From JALORV01 sp963724365 (GTDB taxonomy: Bacteria; Pseudomonadota; Gammaproteobacteria; Burkholderiales; Burkholderiaceae_F), in the NCBI GenBank assembly GCA_963724365.1, contig CAVRUR010000002.1, forward strand, positions 1 through 64,000: DNA of 64,000 nt. The letters run 5' to 3'. The notes beneath the pieces are model-generated. The model was not told where the DNA came from. It did not search any database and saw nothing but the letters and a program-made list of their open reading frames with translations. Position numbers and translations under genes: made by a program. Below, one piece after another: positions 34,537 to 43,006 of the stretch. Each line of letters starts with the position of its first letter. Within the stretch, counting starts at the first letter, position 1.

Positions 34537-35523
34537 CTACTTGATCCAGCCCTTCTCCTTGTAGTAGCGCACGGCACCTTCGTGCAGCGGCGCCGACAGG
34601 CCGTTCTTGATCATGTCTTCCGGCTTCAGATTGGCCAGTGCGGGATGCAGCTTCTTGAACTCGTCGAGGTTGTCGAAGACCGCCTTCGTGATCGCGTAGA
34701 CGACATCGGCCGGGACCTTGGCCGAGCTGACCACCGTCGCCTGCACGCCGTAGGTCGTGGTCGGATTCGGGTTGTTCGGATACATGCCGCCTGGAATCGT
34801 CGCGATCGCGTAGTACGGCTTGTCCTTGACCAGTGCATTCACGGCCGGGCCGGTCAGCGACACCAGCCTGGCGCCGCAGATCGTGGTCGGGTCCTGGATA
34901 TTGGCCGACGGATGGCCCACGGCGTAGAAGAAACCGTCGATCTTGCCGTCGCACAGCGCCGGGCCGTGCTCGTCGGGACGCAGTTCGGAGGCGAGGCTGA
35001 AGTCGCTCATCTTCCAGTTCATCGCGGCCAGCAGCTCGTTCATCGAAGCCAGGGTGCCCGAACCCGGGTTGCCCACGTTGAAGCGCTTGCCCTTGAAGTC
35101 TTCGAACTTGGTGATGTTCGCTTCCTTGCGCGCAACCACCGTGAAGGGTTCGGGATGCAGCGCGAACACCGCGCGCAGGTCGCCCATCGCGCCGTCCTTC
35201 TGGAACTGCGCCATGCCCTTGGTCGCGTTGAACTGCACGTCCGACTGCGCGACGCCGAACTCGATTTCGCCGGATTTCAGCAGGTTGACGTTGGCGACCG
35301 ACCCACCGGTCGATTCGACCGAGCAGCGCAGGCCGTGCTTGGCGCGGTCGCGGTTGACCAGTCGGCAAATCGCACCGCCGGCCGGGTAGTAGACGCCCGT
35401 CACGCCGCCGGTACCGATCGTGATGAATTTTTGCTGTTGCGCGCTGACGCTGCCTGGCGCGGCGGCGAAGGCCACGAAGGCCGACGCGAACGCGGCCGCG
35501 CACATCGAAATCCTGAAGTTCAT
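34537..35523 (-). CDS. TAXI-family TRAP solute-binding protein
   Basis: A 328-residue periplasmic protein. The start ATG at 35523 follows AGGAGG at 9 nt and gives a signal peptide (CAAAFASAFVAFAAAPGSVSA). The mature start QQQKFITIGTGGVTGVYYPAGGAICRLVN is the classic TAXI opening. Later GKRFNVGNPGSGT and YAVGHPSANIQ fit the substrate cleft. TAXI proteins bind glutamate/glutamine-like or other acids. It is followed by a terminator and then the fused permease gene. Probably part of one uptake system with 31789-34443. Confidence 0.94.
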   Translation of the reverse strand: MNFRISMCAAAFASAFVAFAAAPGSVSAQQQKFITIGTGGVTGVYYPAGGAICRLVNRDRAKHGLRCSVESTGGSVANVNLLKSGEIEFGVAQSDVQFNATKGMAQFQKDGAMGDLRAVFALHPEPFTVVARKEANITKFEDFKGKRFNVGNPGSGTLASMNELLAAMNWKMSDFSLASELRPDEHGPALCDGKIDGFFYAVGHPSANIQDPTTICGARLVSLTGPAVNALVKDKPYYAIATIPGGMYPNNPNPTTTYGVQATVVSSAKVPADVVYAITKAVFDNLDEFKKLHPALANLKPEDMIKNGLSAPLHEGAVRYYKEKGWIK

Positions 35524-35626
35524 TGGAAATGCCTCCTGTTGCCCCGCGGGGAGTCGCACCTTAGCGCCCGCCGGCCGGCGGCGCAAGGCGGGTCATCCTC
35601 GCGAGACGCGGCCCAGTGGACGCCGG

Positions 35627-36967
35627 CTAGCCGACCGTGGCGATGGCCGTGTCCACCGCCTCGACGAGGCGCTCGACCAGCAGGTCCAGCTCGCTGTCGT
35701 CGATGATGAACGGCGGCGCCAGCAGGACATGGTCGCCGCGGGCACCATCGATCGTTCCGCCCATCGGGTAGCACGCCAGACCGAGGTCGAGCGCCGCCCG
35801 CTTGACCTTCGCATGCAGCTTCAGCGCCGGGTCGAACGGTTCCCTGCTGGAGCGATCGGCCACCAGTTCGATCGCCTGGAACAGGCCTCGCCCACGCACG
35901 TCGCCGACATACGGGTGGTAGCGGAACGCTTCGTCGAGTTCGTCGCGCAGTCGTGCGCCCTGGTGCGCGCAGCGCCGGACCAGATCGTCCCGCACCAGCA
36001 CGCGCTGCACGGCCAGCGCGGCGGCGCAGGCGACCGGATGGCCGATGTACGTGTGCCCGTGCTGGAAGAATCCGGTGCCGGCGGCAATCGCGTCGATCAC
36101 GCGACCGCCGATCAGCACGGCACCGACCGGTTGATAGCCGCCGCCCAGCCCTTTCGCGATCGCCATAAGATCGGGCGCAACGCCCTCCTGCTCGCAGGCA
36201 TGCAGCGTCCCGGTGCGGCCCATGCCGCACATCACTTCGTCGAGGATCAGCAGAATGTCGTGCGCGTCGCACAGTTCGCGCACACGCCGGAAGTAGCCGG
36301 GCGGAGGCGTCAGGCAGCCGCTGGTGGCGCCGCCGACGGTCTCGGCCACGAACGCGATGACATTGCTGCCACCCACGCGCGCGATCGTCGCTTCGAGTTC
36401 CGCGGCCAGCCGCGCGCCGTACCGCTCGGGAGTCTCGCCATCGCGCTGATCGCGATATGAATACGTCGGTGCCACGTGCTCGACATCGATCAGCAGCGGC
36501 GCGAACTGCCGGCGCCGCCACAGGTTGCCGCCGACCGCGAGCGCACCCAGCGTGTTGCCGTGGTAACTGTTGCGGCGTGCGATGAACTTCGCGCGCTGCG
36601 GCTCGCCCTTCTCGACGTAATACTGGCGCGCCAGTTTGAGCGCGGCTTCCATCGCTTCCGAGCCGCCGCTGACCAGGTAGGTGTGCGTGATGCCGGCCGG
36701 GGCGCTCGCAATCAGCGTGTCGGCCAGCTCCTCCGCGACTGCCGTCGAGAAGAAACTCGTATGCGCATAGGCCAGCGCGTCGATCTGCGCGTGCATGGCA
36801 GCCAGCACATCGGGATGCCCATGGCCCAGGCAGGACACCGCGGCGCCGCCCGACGCATCGAGGTAGCGCTTTCCGCTCGCATCGGTAATCCAGCAGCCCT
36901 GGGCGCTGACAGCAAGTGGTACCTGCCCGCGCAACTGGCGATGCAGGATCTTCGAATCGGCGTGCAT
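35627..36967 (-). CDS. class III PLP-dependent aminotransferase
   Basis: A 446-residue enzyme of the omega-amino-acid aminotransferase/BioA group. PLP lysine is in LMAIAKGLGGGYQPVGAV, preceded by the LILDEVMCGMGRTGT Asp motif; the phosphate site SGGSEAMEAALKLARQY and the FIARRNSYHGNTLGAL histidine-type stretch are present. ATG at 36967 gives MHADSKILHRQLRGQVP, fitting the family. The amino donor is not evident; the cluster hints at an amino acid or amine brought in by the TAXI-TRAP system. It is 103 bp upstream of the binding-protein gene and 89 bp downstream of the oxidase gene, same strand. Confidence 0.93.
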   Translation of the reverse strand: MHADSKILHRQLRGQVPLAVSAQGCWITDASGKRYLDASGGAAVSCLGHGHPDVLAAMHAQIDALAYAHTSFFSTAVAEELADTLIASAPAGITHTYLVSGGSEAMEAALKLARQYYVEKGEPQRAKFIARRNSYHGNTLGALAVGGNLWRRRQFAPLLIDVEHVAPTYSYRDQRDGETPERYGARLAAELEATIARVGGSNVIAFVAETVGGATSGCLTPPPGYFRRVRELCDAHDILLILDEVMCGMGRTGTLHACEQEGVAPDLMAIAKGLGGGYQPVGAVLIGGRVIDAIAAGTGFFQHGHTYIGHPVACAAALAVQRVLVRDDLVRRCAHQGARLRDELDEAFRYHPYVGDVRGRGLFQAIELVADRSSREPFDPALKLHAKVKRAALDLGLACYPMGGTIDGARGDHVLLAPPFIIDDSELDLLVERLVEAVDTAIATVG

Positions 36968-37056
36968 GGGTGGATGATAGGCGCGACCGGATCGGCAGAG
37001 CCATGTCGGAGCAGCAACCGCGGCGCAGCGACAGCGGCCCAACGACAGCGAGGAAG

Positions 37057-38313
37057 CTACGTCGGCGGCGGCGCGAACGGCGCCGCGTCGATCGTCGGCG
37101 GGCGCCCGGCAATGGCGTCGCACACCAGGCGCGCACTGCCCGCCGCCAGCGTCCAGCCCAGCGCACCCTGACCCACGTTCAGATAGAGGTTGCCCACCGC
37201 ACTGCGGCCGAGAATCGGCCGACCGCTCGGTGTGGCGGGACGCAGCCCGGCCCACGAGCGCAGGTCGCCGTCGACCGCGTGGTAGCCGAGCACCTCGCGT
37301 GCCGCCTCGAGCAGCGCACCGATGCGCGCCGGCGGTATCGACGCAGCTTCGCCACCGATCTCGACGAATCCGGCGACGCGTACTCGATCGCCCAACGGAG
37401 CGAACACGACCTTGCGGTGCGTATCGGTGATTGAGACGCGCGGCAGCGGCGCATCGAGCGGCTTGACCGTGATCGAGTAGCCTTTCAGTGGATAGATCGG
37501 CAAGGGCAGGCGCGCGCTCGCGGCCAGCACCGCCGATTCCGCACCAGCGGCGAGCACATAGGCATCCGCGCGCAGCGGCGCCGCCCCATCGCCCCTGGTG
37601 ATCAACGCACGGACACTGCCGCCTTCGATATCCAGGCGCTCGACCGTGCGATTGAACGCAAACTCGACACCACGACCGGTCAACAGGCGCACGAGCTGGT
37701 CGCAGAACGCTCCGCAATCGGCCGCGGCGTCGGACTCCGTCCAGATGCCGCCGACGATGCGCTTCACATAAGGCGCGAGCGTCGGCTCGCGCTGGATGCA
37801 TTCCTCGGTGTTGAGCGCGCGCTGCTCCGAACCCAGCGTCGCCTGGAAGGCGACCTGCGCCCGTGCCGAGGCGAACGACAGTCTGTCCGGATACAGCACC
37901 AGCTTGCCGCTGCGCGTGAAAGCGCAGTCGATGCCTTCGCCTTCGATCAGCGGTTCGATGAATTCGCGCGACAGCTCTGCCAGCCGCAGCAATGCCACGG
38001 TCGTCGCCCGCGCCGACGCGGTGTTTGCGAGACGCAGGAACGCCAACCCCCAGGACCACTGCGCCGGATCGAGCTGCGGATGAAACTTGAGCGGGGAATC
38101 GCGCGCGAGCAGCAGTGACAGCAGCTTCGGCGGCACCGTGGCATCCGCCAGCGGCGCGACGTAGGAGTACGACAGCTGAGCGCCATTGCCACGGCTGGCA
38201 CCGGTGGCAGCGTGTGCGCCGCGGTCGACCACCGTGACGCTGTGCCCCTCCGCCTGCAGGAAGTAAGCGGTCGTCAGACCCACGACCCCGGCACCGATCA
38301 CGCAGACATGCAT
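37057..38313 (-). CDS. DadA-like FAD-dependent amino-acid dehydrogenase
   Basis: A 418-residue flavoprotein starting with the dinucleotide motif GAGVVGLTTAYFLQAEGHSVTVVD and then GASRGNGAQLSYSYVAPL, both typical of D-amino-acid dehydrogenase small subunit (DadA). The C-terminal FAD-closing motif is GLRPATPSGRPILGRSAVGNLYLNVGQGALGWTLAAGSARL. It oxidises an amino acid to the imino acid, passing electrons to the respiratory chain. The first gene of the minus-strand cluster by position. Relatives act on D-amino acids, hydroxyproline or glycine; no closer call is possible. Confidence 0.92.
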   Translation of the reverse strand: MHVCVIGAGVVGLTTAYFLQAEGHSVTVVDRGAHAATGASRGNGAQLSYSYVAPLADATVPPKLLSLLLARDSPLKFHPQLDPAQWSWGLAFLRLANTASARATTVALLRLAELSREFIEPLIEGEGIDCAFTRSGKLVLYPDRLSFASARAQVAFQATLGSEQRALNTEECIQREPTLAPYVKRIVGGIWTESDAAADCGAFCDQLVRLLTGRGVEFAFNRTVERLDIEGGSVRALITRGDGAAPLRADAYVLAAGAESAVLAASARLPLPIYPLKGYSITVKPLDAPLPRVSITDTHRKVVFAPLGDRVRVAGFVEIGGEAASIPPARIGALLEAAREVLGYHAVDGDLRSWAGLRPATPSGRPILGRSAVGNLYLNVGQGALGWTLAAGSARLVCDAIAGRPPTIDAAPFAPPPT

Positions 38314-38398
38314 GGCCCGAAGTCTAGCGACTGGTGCGTCGCTCCAAGAACAGTGGGAACGGTGAGTCCGGCAGCGCCGGCGCGCGGTCCGGCTCTGG

Positions 38399-41011
38399 TC
38401 AAGCGCCAGGCGGATGCGGCGAGAGCAACACGGGTCGAGCCAGCGACTCGGACAGCAACGGATAGACCTTCTCTGTGCCCAGTACGGCACCGGCGGCGAG
38501 GTGCGCCGCGAAAACGTCCGCAGGCAGCTCCTGCTCGAGCGCCGCACGTGCCCGGTTGATCAGGCGCCGCTCGTTGGGTTGCGGTGGCTGGCCGGTCGCG
38601 CCGGACTGCGCTTCAACCGCACCGAGCAGCCGTGCAGCAACATCCGACTGGCCGCGGCGCCAGAACAGATACACCCACTCTTCGAGAAAATAGTTGCGGC
38701 TGCGGCGCATGACCGGCAGCGCTTCACAACCGGCGTCCGACGCTTCGGCAACGCGGTCCATCTCGCTCAGGATGCCGATGAGATTTGCATACAGCACGTC
38801 CGTGTCGCTTGCGGTCGAAGGCCGGTCCCGCAGATCCTGCGCAAGCCGCTGCGCTTCGCGCGCCGCTTCCTCGATCGGCCCGACCTGCCACAGCAGGTCT
38901 ACCAGGTTATTGCGGGCGATCACTTCCAGGCGCCAGTCCCCGGTGTTTACGGCAAGACCCACCTCTCGGCGAAGCAGCGCGAGCGCATCGGCGATCCTGC
39001 CCGCGCTGCGAGCCAGCGAGGCTTCGCGGCGCAGCTGGAAGATGTGGAACTCGCTCGGCCAATCGGGCCGGATCAGCTGCCGTGCGTCGTCGAACGCGGC
39101 GCGCGCACCTCCGTCGTCGCCCTGTGAAAGCAGAAAACCGATCAGCCTGATCAGGCTGGAGAATTCCCGACGGGGATGGCCGAGTGCCCGGTACTCCGTG
39201 CGGGCACGCTGCGCCGCTTCGACGCACAACGCCAGGGGCAGCCGGCCGGACATGTTGCCGGCCGCCAGCGCGCGCCAGTAGCGTGCCGCTACGGCGGTGT
39301 CGACCGCACCTTGCTCGATCGAACGTTGATGCGGCAACAACCAGTCGGCGCACTCGGCCGCGTAGTCGATCACCGAACCGGCGTGCGCCGCCAGCGCGAT
39401 GGCGATCATGGGTTCGCCTTCTTCGCCGCTCGCCCAGAGGTAGGCGGCCCGCAGGTTGTCGAGTTCAGGAACCACGAGCGCGGCGTACTGGTCGGTCCGA
39501 AACTCGCCATCGAGATTCTTGCCGTCAACCCGGCGGAGGAACTGCAGCATGCCCAGCGCGTGTCTTCGCAACGTGTCAGCCGTTTCTCCTTCGGCCAGTT
39601 GCTCGAGCGCGAAGGCACGGGCTGATTCGAGCAGCCGGTATCGAGGCGGCTCGCCCGATTCGGCGACGACCAGTGATTTGTCGACGAGCGCACTGAGGCT
39701 TTCGAGGACGGCCCAGTCGTCGAGGTGCTCATCCCCGGCGACCGCCTGCGCCAGTTCCATCGTGAAGCCCCCTGCGCACACGCCTAGCCGTCGAAACACG
39801 AGCCGTTCCGCTTCATTGAGCAGGCCATGGCTCCACTCGAGCGCAGCGCGCAAGGTCTGGTGCCGTCGCAGGGTCGCGCGCGCGCCGCCGGTCAGCAGCT
39901 TGAAGCGCGCGTCGAGCCTGTCGCGTACGGCGCGCAAACCGAGCGTGGATACGCGCGCGGCGGCCAGCTCGATGGCCAGTGGCAGGCCGTCGAGCTGCCT
40001 GCAGATATCAATCGCAAGCTTTGCGTTCTCGTCGTTCAGTGCAAATCGCGCGTCGACGGCTCGCACGCGCGCTTCAAAAAGGGCCACGGCGCCGAACTCG
40101 CTCGCCTTGCCCGCCTGTGCCTGTGCAGGCACCGCCAGCGGCATCAACCGGAGCTGCTGTTCATCTGGCACACGCAGGGGTTCCTGGCTGGTCGTGAGTA
40201 GCGTGACCGCGGGCGCAGCCCGCACTATGGCCTCGACCAGTTCGGCCACTGCGTCCAGCAGGTGCTCGCAGTTGTCGAGCACCAGCAGCAATGTGCGCGA
40301 CGCGAGGCCGGCAACGAGTTCATCGCGCGCCGTGCCTTGATCCTGGACCTTGATATCGAGCGCGCCGGCGACTGTGCTCGGCACCAGCCCGGGATCGGAC
40401 AGGCCGGCAAGTTCGACCATCCATGCGCCGTCCGGCCACTGCGCCGCCGAAGCGTGGGCGGCTGCCTGGGCGAGGCGACTTTTGCCAATGCCGCCTGCAC
40501 CGACGACCGTGACGAGCCGGTGTCCTGTCATCAGCGAGTGCAATGCCTGCAGGTCTTCGTCACGGCCGTACAGCACCGGCAACTCGCCGGGCAGGTTGGT
40601 CCGGCGCACCGGCGGCGGGCGCACTTCGTGTGCGGCAGTTGTCGAACCCGGCGGGATCGCGCCAGTGCCGGTGTCCGCCGCACCGTCAAGTTGCGCGGTG
40701 AATTGGTAGCCGCGGCCGGGGATCGTGGCAATCGCCTGCGGTCCGAGCAGTTTGCGCAGACTGCTGATCTGGACCTGCAGGTTGTTTTCCTCGACGACCA
40801 ACCCCGGCCACACCAGATCGAGCAGTTCGGTCTTGGCGACGAGGCGGTCGCGCCGCTCGATCAGCGCAAGCAGCAGGTCAAAGGCGCGCGCGCCGACACC
40901 GGCGGGGACGCCCTCGACCAGCAACTGCCGTTCGCGGGGCCGCACTTCGGCTCGGCCAAAACGCAGCGAATCAGACAAACGACGTCCTCGGGTGATCGGA
41001 GTAGCGATCAC
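38399..41011 (-). CDS. winged-helix STAND ATPase regulator (Trans_reg_C + NB-ARC-like + helical repeats)
   Basis: An 870-residue protein starting at GTG. Residues about 15-108 are an OmpR-type winged helix (ARAFDLLLALIERRDRLVAKTELLDLVWPGLVVEENNLQVQISSLRKLLG and IPGRGYQFTA). Residues about 145-430 are a STAND NTPase: P-loop VGAGGIGKSRLAQAA, Walker B LLLVLDNCEHLLDAV, then LTTSQEPLRVPDEQ and GLPLAIELAAARV. The remaining part is a helical TPR-like sensor. The layout is that of the CadC/AfsR-like one-component regulators seen in many proteobacteria. The signal and targets are unknown; the adjacent DadA gene or the small protein at 41238 (divergent) may be targets. Confidence 0.9.
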   Translation of the reverse strand: MIATPITRGRRLSDSLRFGRAEVRPRERQLLVEGVPAGVGARAFDLLLALIERRDRLVAKTELLDLVWPGLVVEENNLQVQISSLRKLLGPQAIATIPGRGYQFTAQLDGAADTGTGAIPPGSTTAAHEVRPPPVRRTNLPGELPVLYGRDEDLQALHSLMTGHRLVTVVGAGGIGKSRLAQAAAHASAAQWPDGAWMVELAGLSDPGLVPSTVAGALDIKVQDQGTARDELVAGLASRTLLLVLDNCEHLLDAVAELVEAIVRAAPAVTLLTTSQEPLRVPDEQQLRLMPLAVPAQAQAGKASEFGAVALFEARVRAVDARFALNDENAKLAIDICRQLDGLPLAIELAAARVSTLGLRAVRDRLDARFKLLTGGARATLRRHQTLRAALEWSHGLLNEAERLVFRRLGVCAGGFTMELAQAVAGDEHLDDWAVLESLSALVDKSLVVAESGEPPRYRLLESARAFALEQLAEGETADTLRRHALGMLQFLRRVDGKNLDGEFRTDQYAALVVPELDNLRAAYLWASGEEGEPMIAIALAAHAGSVIDYAAECADWLLPHQRSIEQGAVDTAVAARYWRALAAGNMSGRLPLALCVEAAQRARTEYRALGHPRREFSSLIRLIGFLLSQGDDGGARAAFDDARQLIRPDWPSEFHIFQLRREASLARSAGRIADALALLRREVGLAVNTGDWRLEVIARNNLVDLLWQVGPIEEAAREAQRLAQDLRDRPSTASDTDVLYANLIGILSEMDRVAEASDAGCEALPVMRRSRNYFLEEWVYLFWRRGQSDVAARLLGAVEAQSGATGQPPQPNERRLINRARAALEQELPADVFAAHLAAGAVLGTEKVYPLLSESLARPVLLSPHPPGA

Positions 41012-41237
41012 AGCAGTCTGGACAAACAGCCGCGCGCAGGCAAGCGGTCCGCGGTCTAGCGGAGTGGTCGCTCTGCTGTCTGAACACCGGCGCCACCCGC
41101 AGGCGCGTCAGATTCAGAACATTTAAGGCCTGTTTTCAGATCGCCAAAGGACTGAAACCCGGGTCGGCGCGCACAGTGCCGCCATCGACGACGCACAACC
41201 GTTCGCCGCCCGACAAACCGATCCAAAGGAGCACCAA

Positions 41238-41405
41238 ATGAACCGCGAACTCCAATCGACTTCCCCCCTGATCCGCGCGATCTTCGCAGTCGCTTCGCTG
41301 CTCGTCAGCATTCTGGTGGTCGGCTCGATGACGAGCCTGGCGGACCACTACAACGCCGAGTCGCAACTGGCGAGCGCCCAGCGTGCGGTCGTCGCGCAGC
41401 GCTGA
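41238..41405 (+). CDS. 55-residue single-span membrane protein
   Basis: Begins with ATG after a strong AAAGGAG at 8 nt and encodes MNRELQSTSPLIRAIFAVAS..., with one hydrophobic span (about residues 13-33) and a charged C-terminal helix ending VVAQR. A short protein of this kind occurs in related genomes, in my recollection, but I know no function. It is divergent from the STAND regulator and convergent with the repeat protein. Confidence 0.7.
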   Translation: MNRELQSTSPLIRAIFAVASLLVSILVVGSMTSLADHYNAESQLASAQRAVVAQR

Positions 41406-41467
41406 GCGCGGTGCCGTTCATGTCGAGCAGAAGGCGCCGCCGGGCGCCCTCTGTACTCCTGCGGACG

Positions 41468-42346
41468 CTACTGCGCCGGCGGGGTAGTCGCCACGTTGCG
41501 GTTCGTCGTGCCATCGGCGTTGCGGCTGCGGTCGACCCAGGTCGTTCCGCCGCGCGGCCCGGTGCTCAGTGTGTCGACCGCACCGTCGCTGCCACGCGTG
41601 CGATCGACCGTCGCAACGGCCCCTTGCGGACCGGTGACGGTCTTGTCGATCAGTCCATCCGCGCCACGCGTGCGATCCACGGTGCTGACGCCACCGTTCG
41701 GTCCAGTCCGCACCGTATCGACGATGCCGTCAGCACCGCGGCTGCGATCGAATGTCGTGGTGCCTTTCGGTCCGGTCACGGTCGAGTCGACCACGCCGTC
41801 GGCGCCGCGAACGCGGTCGACGGTGGTCGACTGGCCCTTCGGACCGGTGATGGTCTTGTCGACCAGGCCGTCGATGCCACGACTGCGGTCCACGGTGCTG
41901 ACGCCACCGTTCGGTCCGGTCACGGTCTTGTCGACGAGACCGTCGGCACCGCGCGTCCGGTCGGTTGTCGTGGTACGTCCCTGCGGACCGGTCACCGACT
42001 TGTCGACGAGGCCGTCGCCGCCCCGAGTGCGATCAACGGTGCTGACGCCACCCTTGGGCCCGGTGATGCGTGCGTCCGTGGTGCCGCTGCCATCGCGGTA
42101 ACGATCGACCGAGGTCGTGCCACCGCGCCGGCCGGTGCGAACCGCATCCGTCGCGCCGTCCGCGCCGCGGCTGCGCTGCACGCTGGTGGTTCCGGAGGCA
42201 TGTTGGCCCGCGGTCACCTGCCGGTAGGCGCCGCGCTCACGCGCCTCGCTTATGTTCGTCGCCAGTGTCAGCGTCGCCGCGACGGCAAGCACCATGACCC
42301 GGAAGTCCAGCAGCGGCTCGATCCGCTTCAACATCGAGTTTTTCAT
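41468..42346 (-). CDS. exported protein made of 24-residue repeats
   Basis: A 292-residue protein with an N-terminal signal (FRVMVLAVAATLTLATNISEA) followed by ten copies of a 24-residue unit (one is 23), consensus (S/T)TVDR(T/S)RGADGLVDKTVTGPxGG. Each repeat has D-x-x-x-x-x-D-G-x-x-D acidic spacing that could bind calcium, but this is not a known motif I can name. The repeat unit is 72 bp, so the DNA is tandemly repetitive as well. Function unknown; it is likely extracellular or periplasmic. The short linker after the signal is ARERGAYRQVTAGQHASG. Confidence 0.85.
   Translation of the reverse strand: MKNSMLKRIEPLLDFRVMVLAVAATLTLATNISEARERGAYRQVTAGQHASGTTSVQRSRGADGATDAVRTGRRGGTTSVDRYRDGSGTTDARITGPKGGVSTVDRTRGGDGLVDKSVTGPQGRTTTTDRTRGADGLVDKTVTGPNGGVSTVDRSRGIDGLVDKTITGPKGQSTTVDRVRGADGVVDSTVTGPKGTTTFDRSRGADGIVDTVRTGPNGGVSTVDRTRGADGLIDKTVTGPQGAVATVDRTRGSDGAVDTLSTGPRGGTTWVDRSRNADGTTNRNVATTPPAQ
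41471..42187 (-). repeat. 72-bp tandem repeats encoding the 24-residue units
   Basis: About ten imperfect copies within the gene at 41468-42346. Copies differ mainly by synonymous and a few conservative changes; one copy is 3 bp short (near residue 7 of the series, GPKGTTTFDRS). The array is expected to change copy number. Confidence 0.9.
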
Positions 42347-42499
42347 CGTTCGCCCCTCGTCGGTGATCGGGATGCCGCAAGGTGCGGCCGTCCTCGAGAT
42401 CAGTGAACGACAGCGTAGGGGCGCAGGCCGACCGATGTCAGTTTCGCAACTGCGACCGATGTAACGAGGTGTAAGGAGCCGACCGACGGTCGCCGGGCG

Positions 42500-43006
42500 C
42501 TAGCGTCGCGCCAGGGCGGCGCACAGGACAAGGATCAGCACCAGGAAGCCGGTCAACGACCAGCCGGCGAGCGAGATGCCCAACAGCACCGTGCTCGCGT
42601 CAGCGCAGTCGCCACTGCCCTGGAAGACCCGCGGCAGCACCTGTGTCAGCGGGAAGTTCTCCAGCATCACGTTCAGGCCCGGGCCACAGGCGAGCGCTTC
42701 CGGCGCCTGGATCAGCCGTACGTGCCATGCGGCGATGCCTGCACCGACCAACGCCAGCACGATGCCGGCCACGCCGAACGCGCGCGCAGAAGATCGCGGT
42801 GCGCGCCACGCCGCCAGCAGCGCGCAGATCGCAAGCAGCAGGTACGCAATGCGCTGGAAGATGCACAGCGGACACGGATTCATGCCGACGACATGCTGCA
42901 TGAAGAGCGCCGCACCGATCAGCCCCAGCGCCGCCAAGGCCACGGCCAGATAGATCCGGCGTGCGCCGATGGCGTCGAGCCGAGCTCGAATTAGGTCCAC
43001 ACTCAT
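42500..43006 (-). CDS. dsbB: DsbB, disulfide-bond formation quinone reductase
   Basis: A 168-residue four-span membrane protein. The periplasmic pairs are present: NPCPLCIFQR (first loop) and the second pair in ALACGPGLNVML...GSGDCADAS. It reoxidises DsbA with quinone. Start ATG at 43006 overlaps the end of cusA by ATGA, so it is the last gene of the copper operon, an unusual place for dsbB. Copper disturbs thiol oxidation, so co-expression makes sense, but no DsbA gene is here. Confidence 0.93.
   Translation of the reverse strand: MSVDLIRARLDAIGARRIYLAVALAALGLIGAALFMQHVVGMNPCPLCIFQRIAYLLLAICALLAAWRAPRSSARAFGVAGIVLALVGAGIAAWHVRLIQAPEALACGPGLNVMLENFPLTQVLPRVFQGSGDCADASTVLLGISLAGWSLTGFLVLILVLCAALARR

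Noticed and set aside
41471..42187. Tandem repeats considered as a CRISPR array
   Set aside because: Units are 72 bp, in frame, and code for 24-residue repeats; there are no unique spacers or cas genes.
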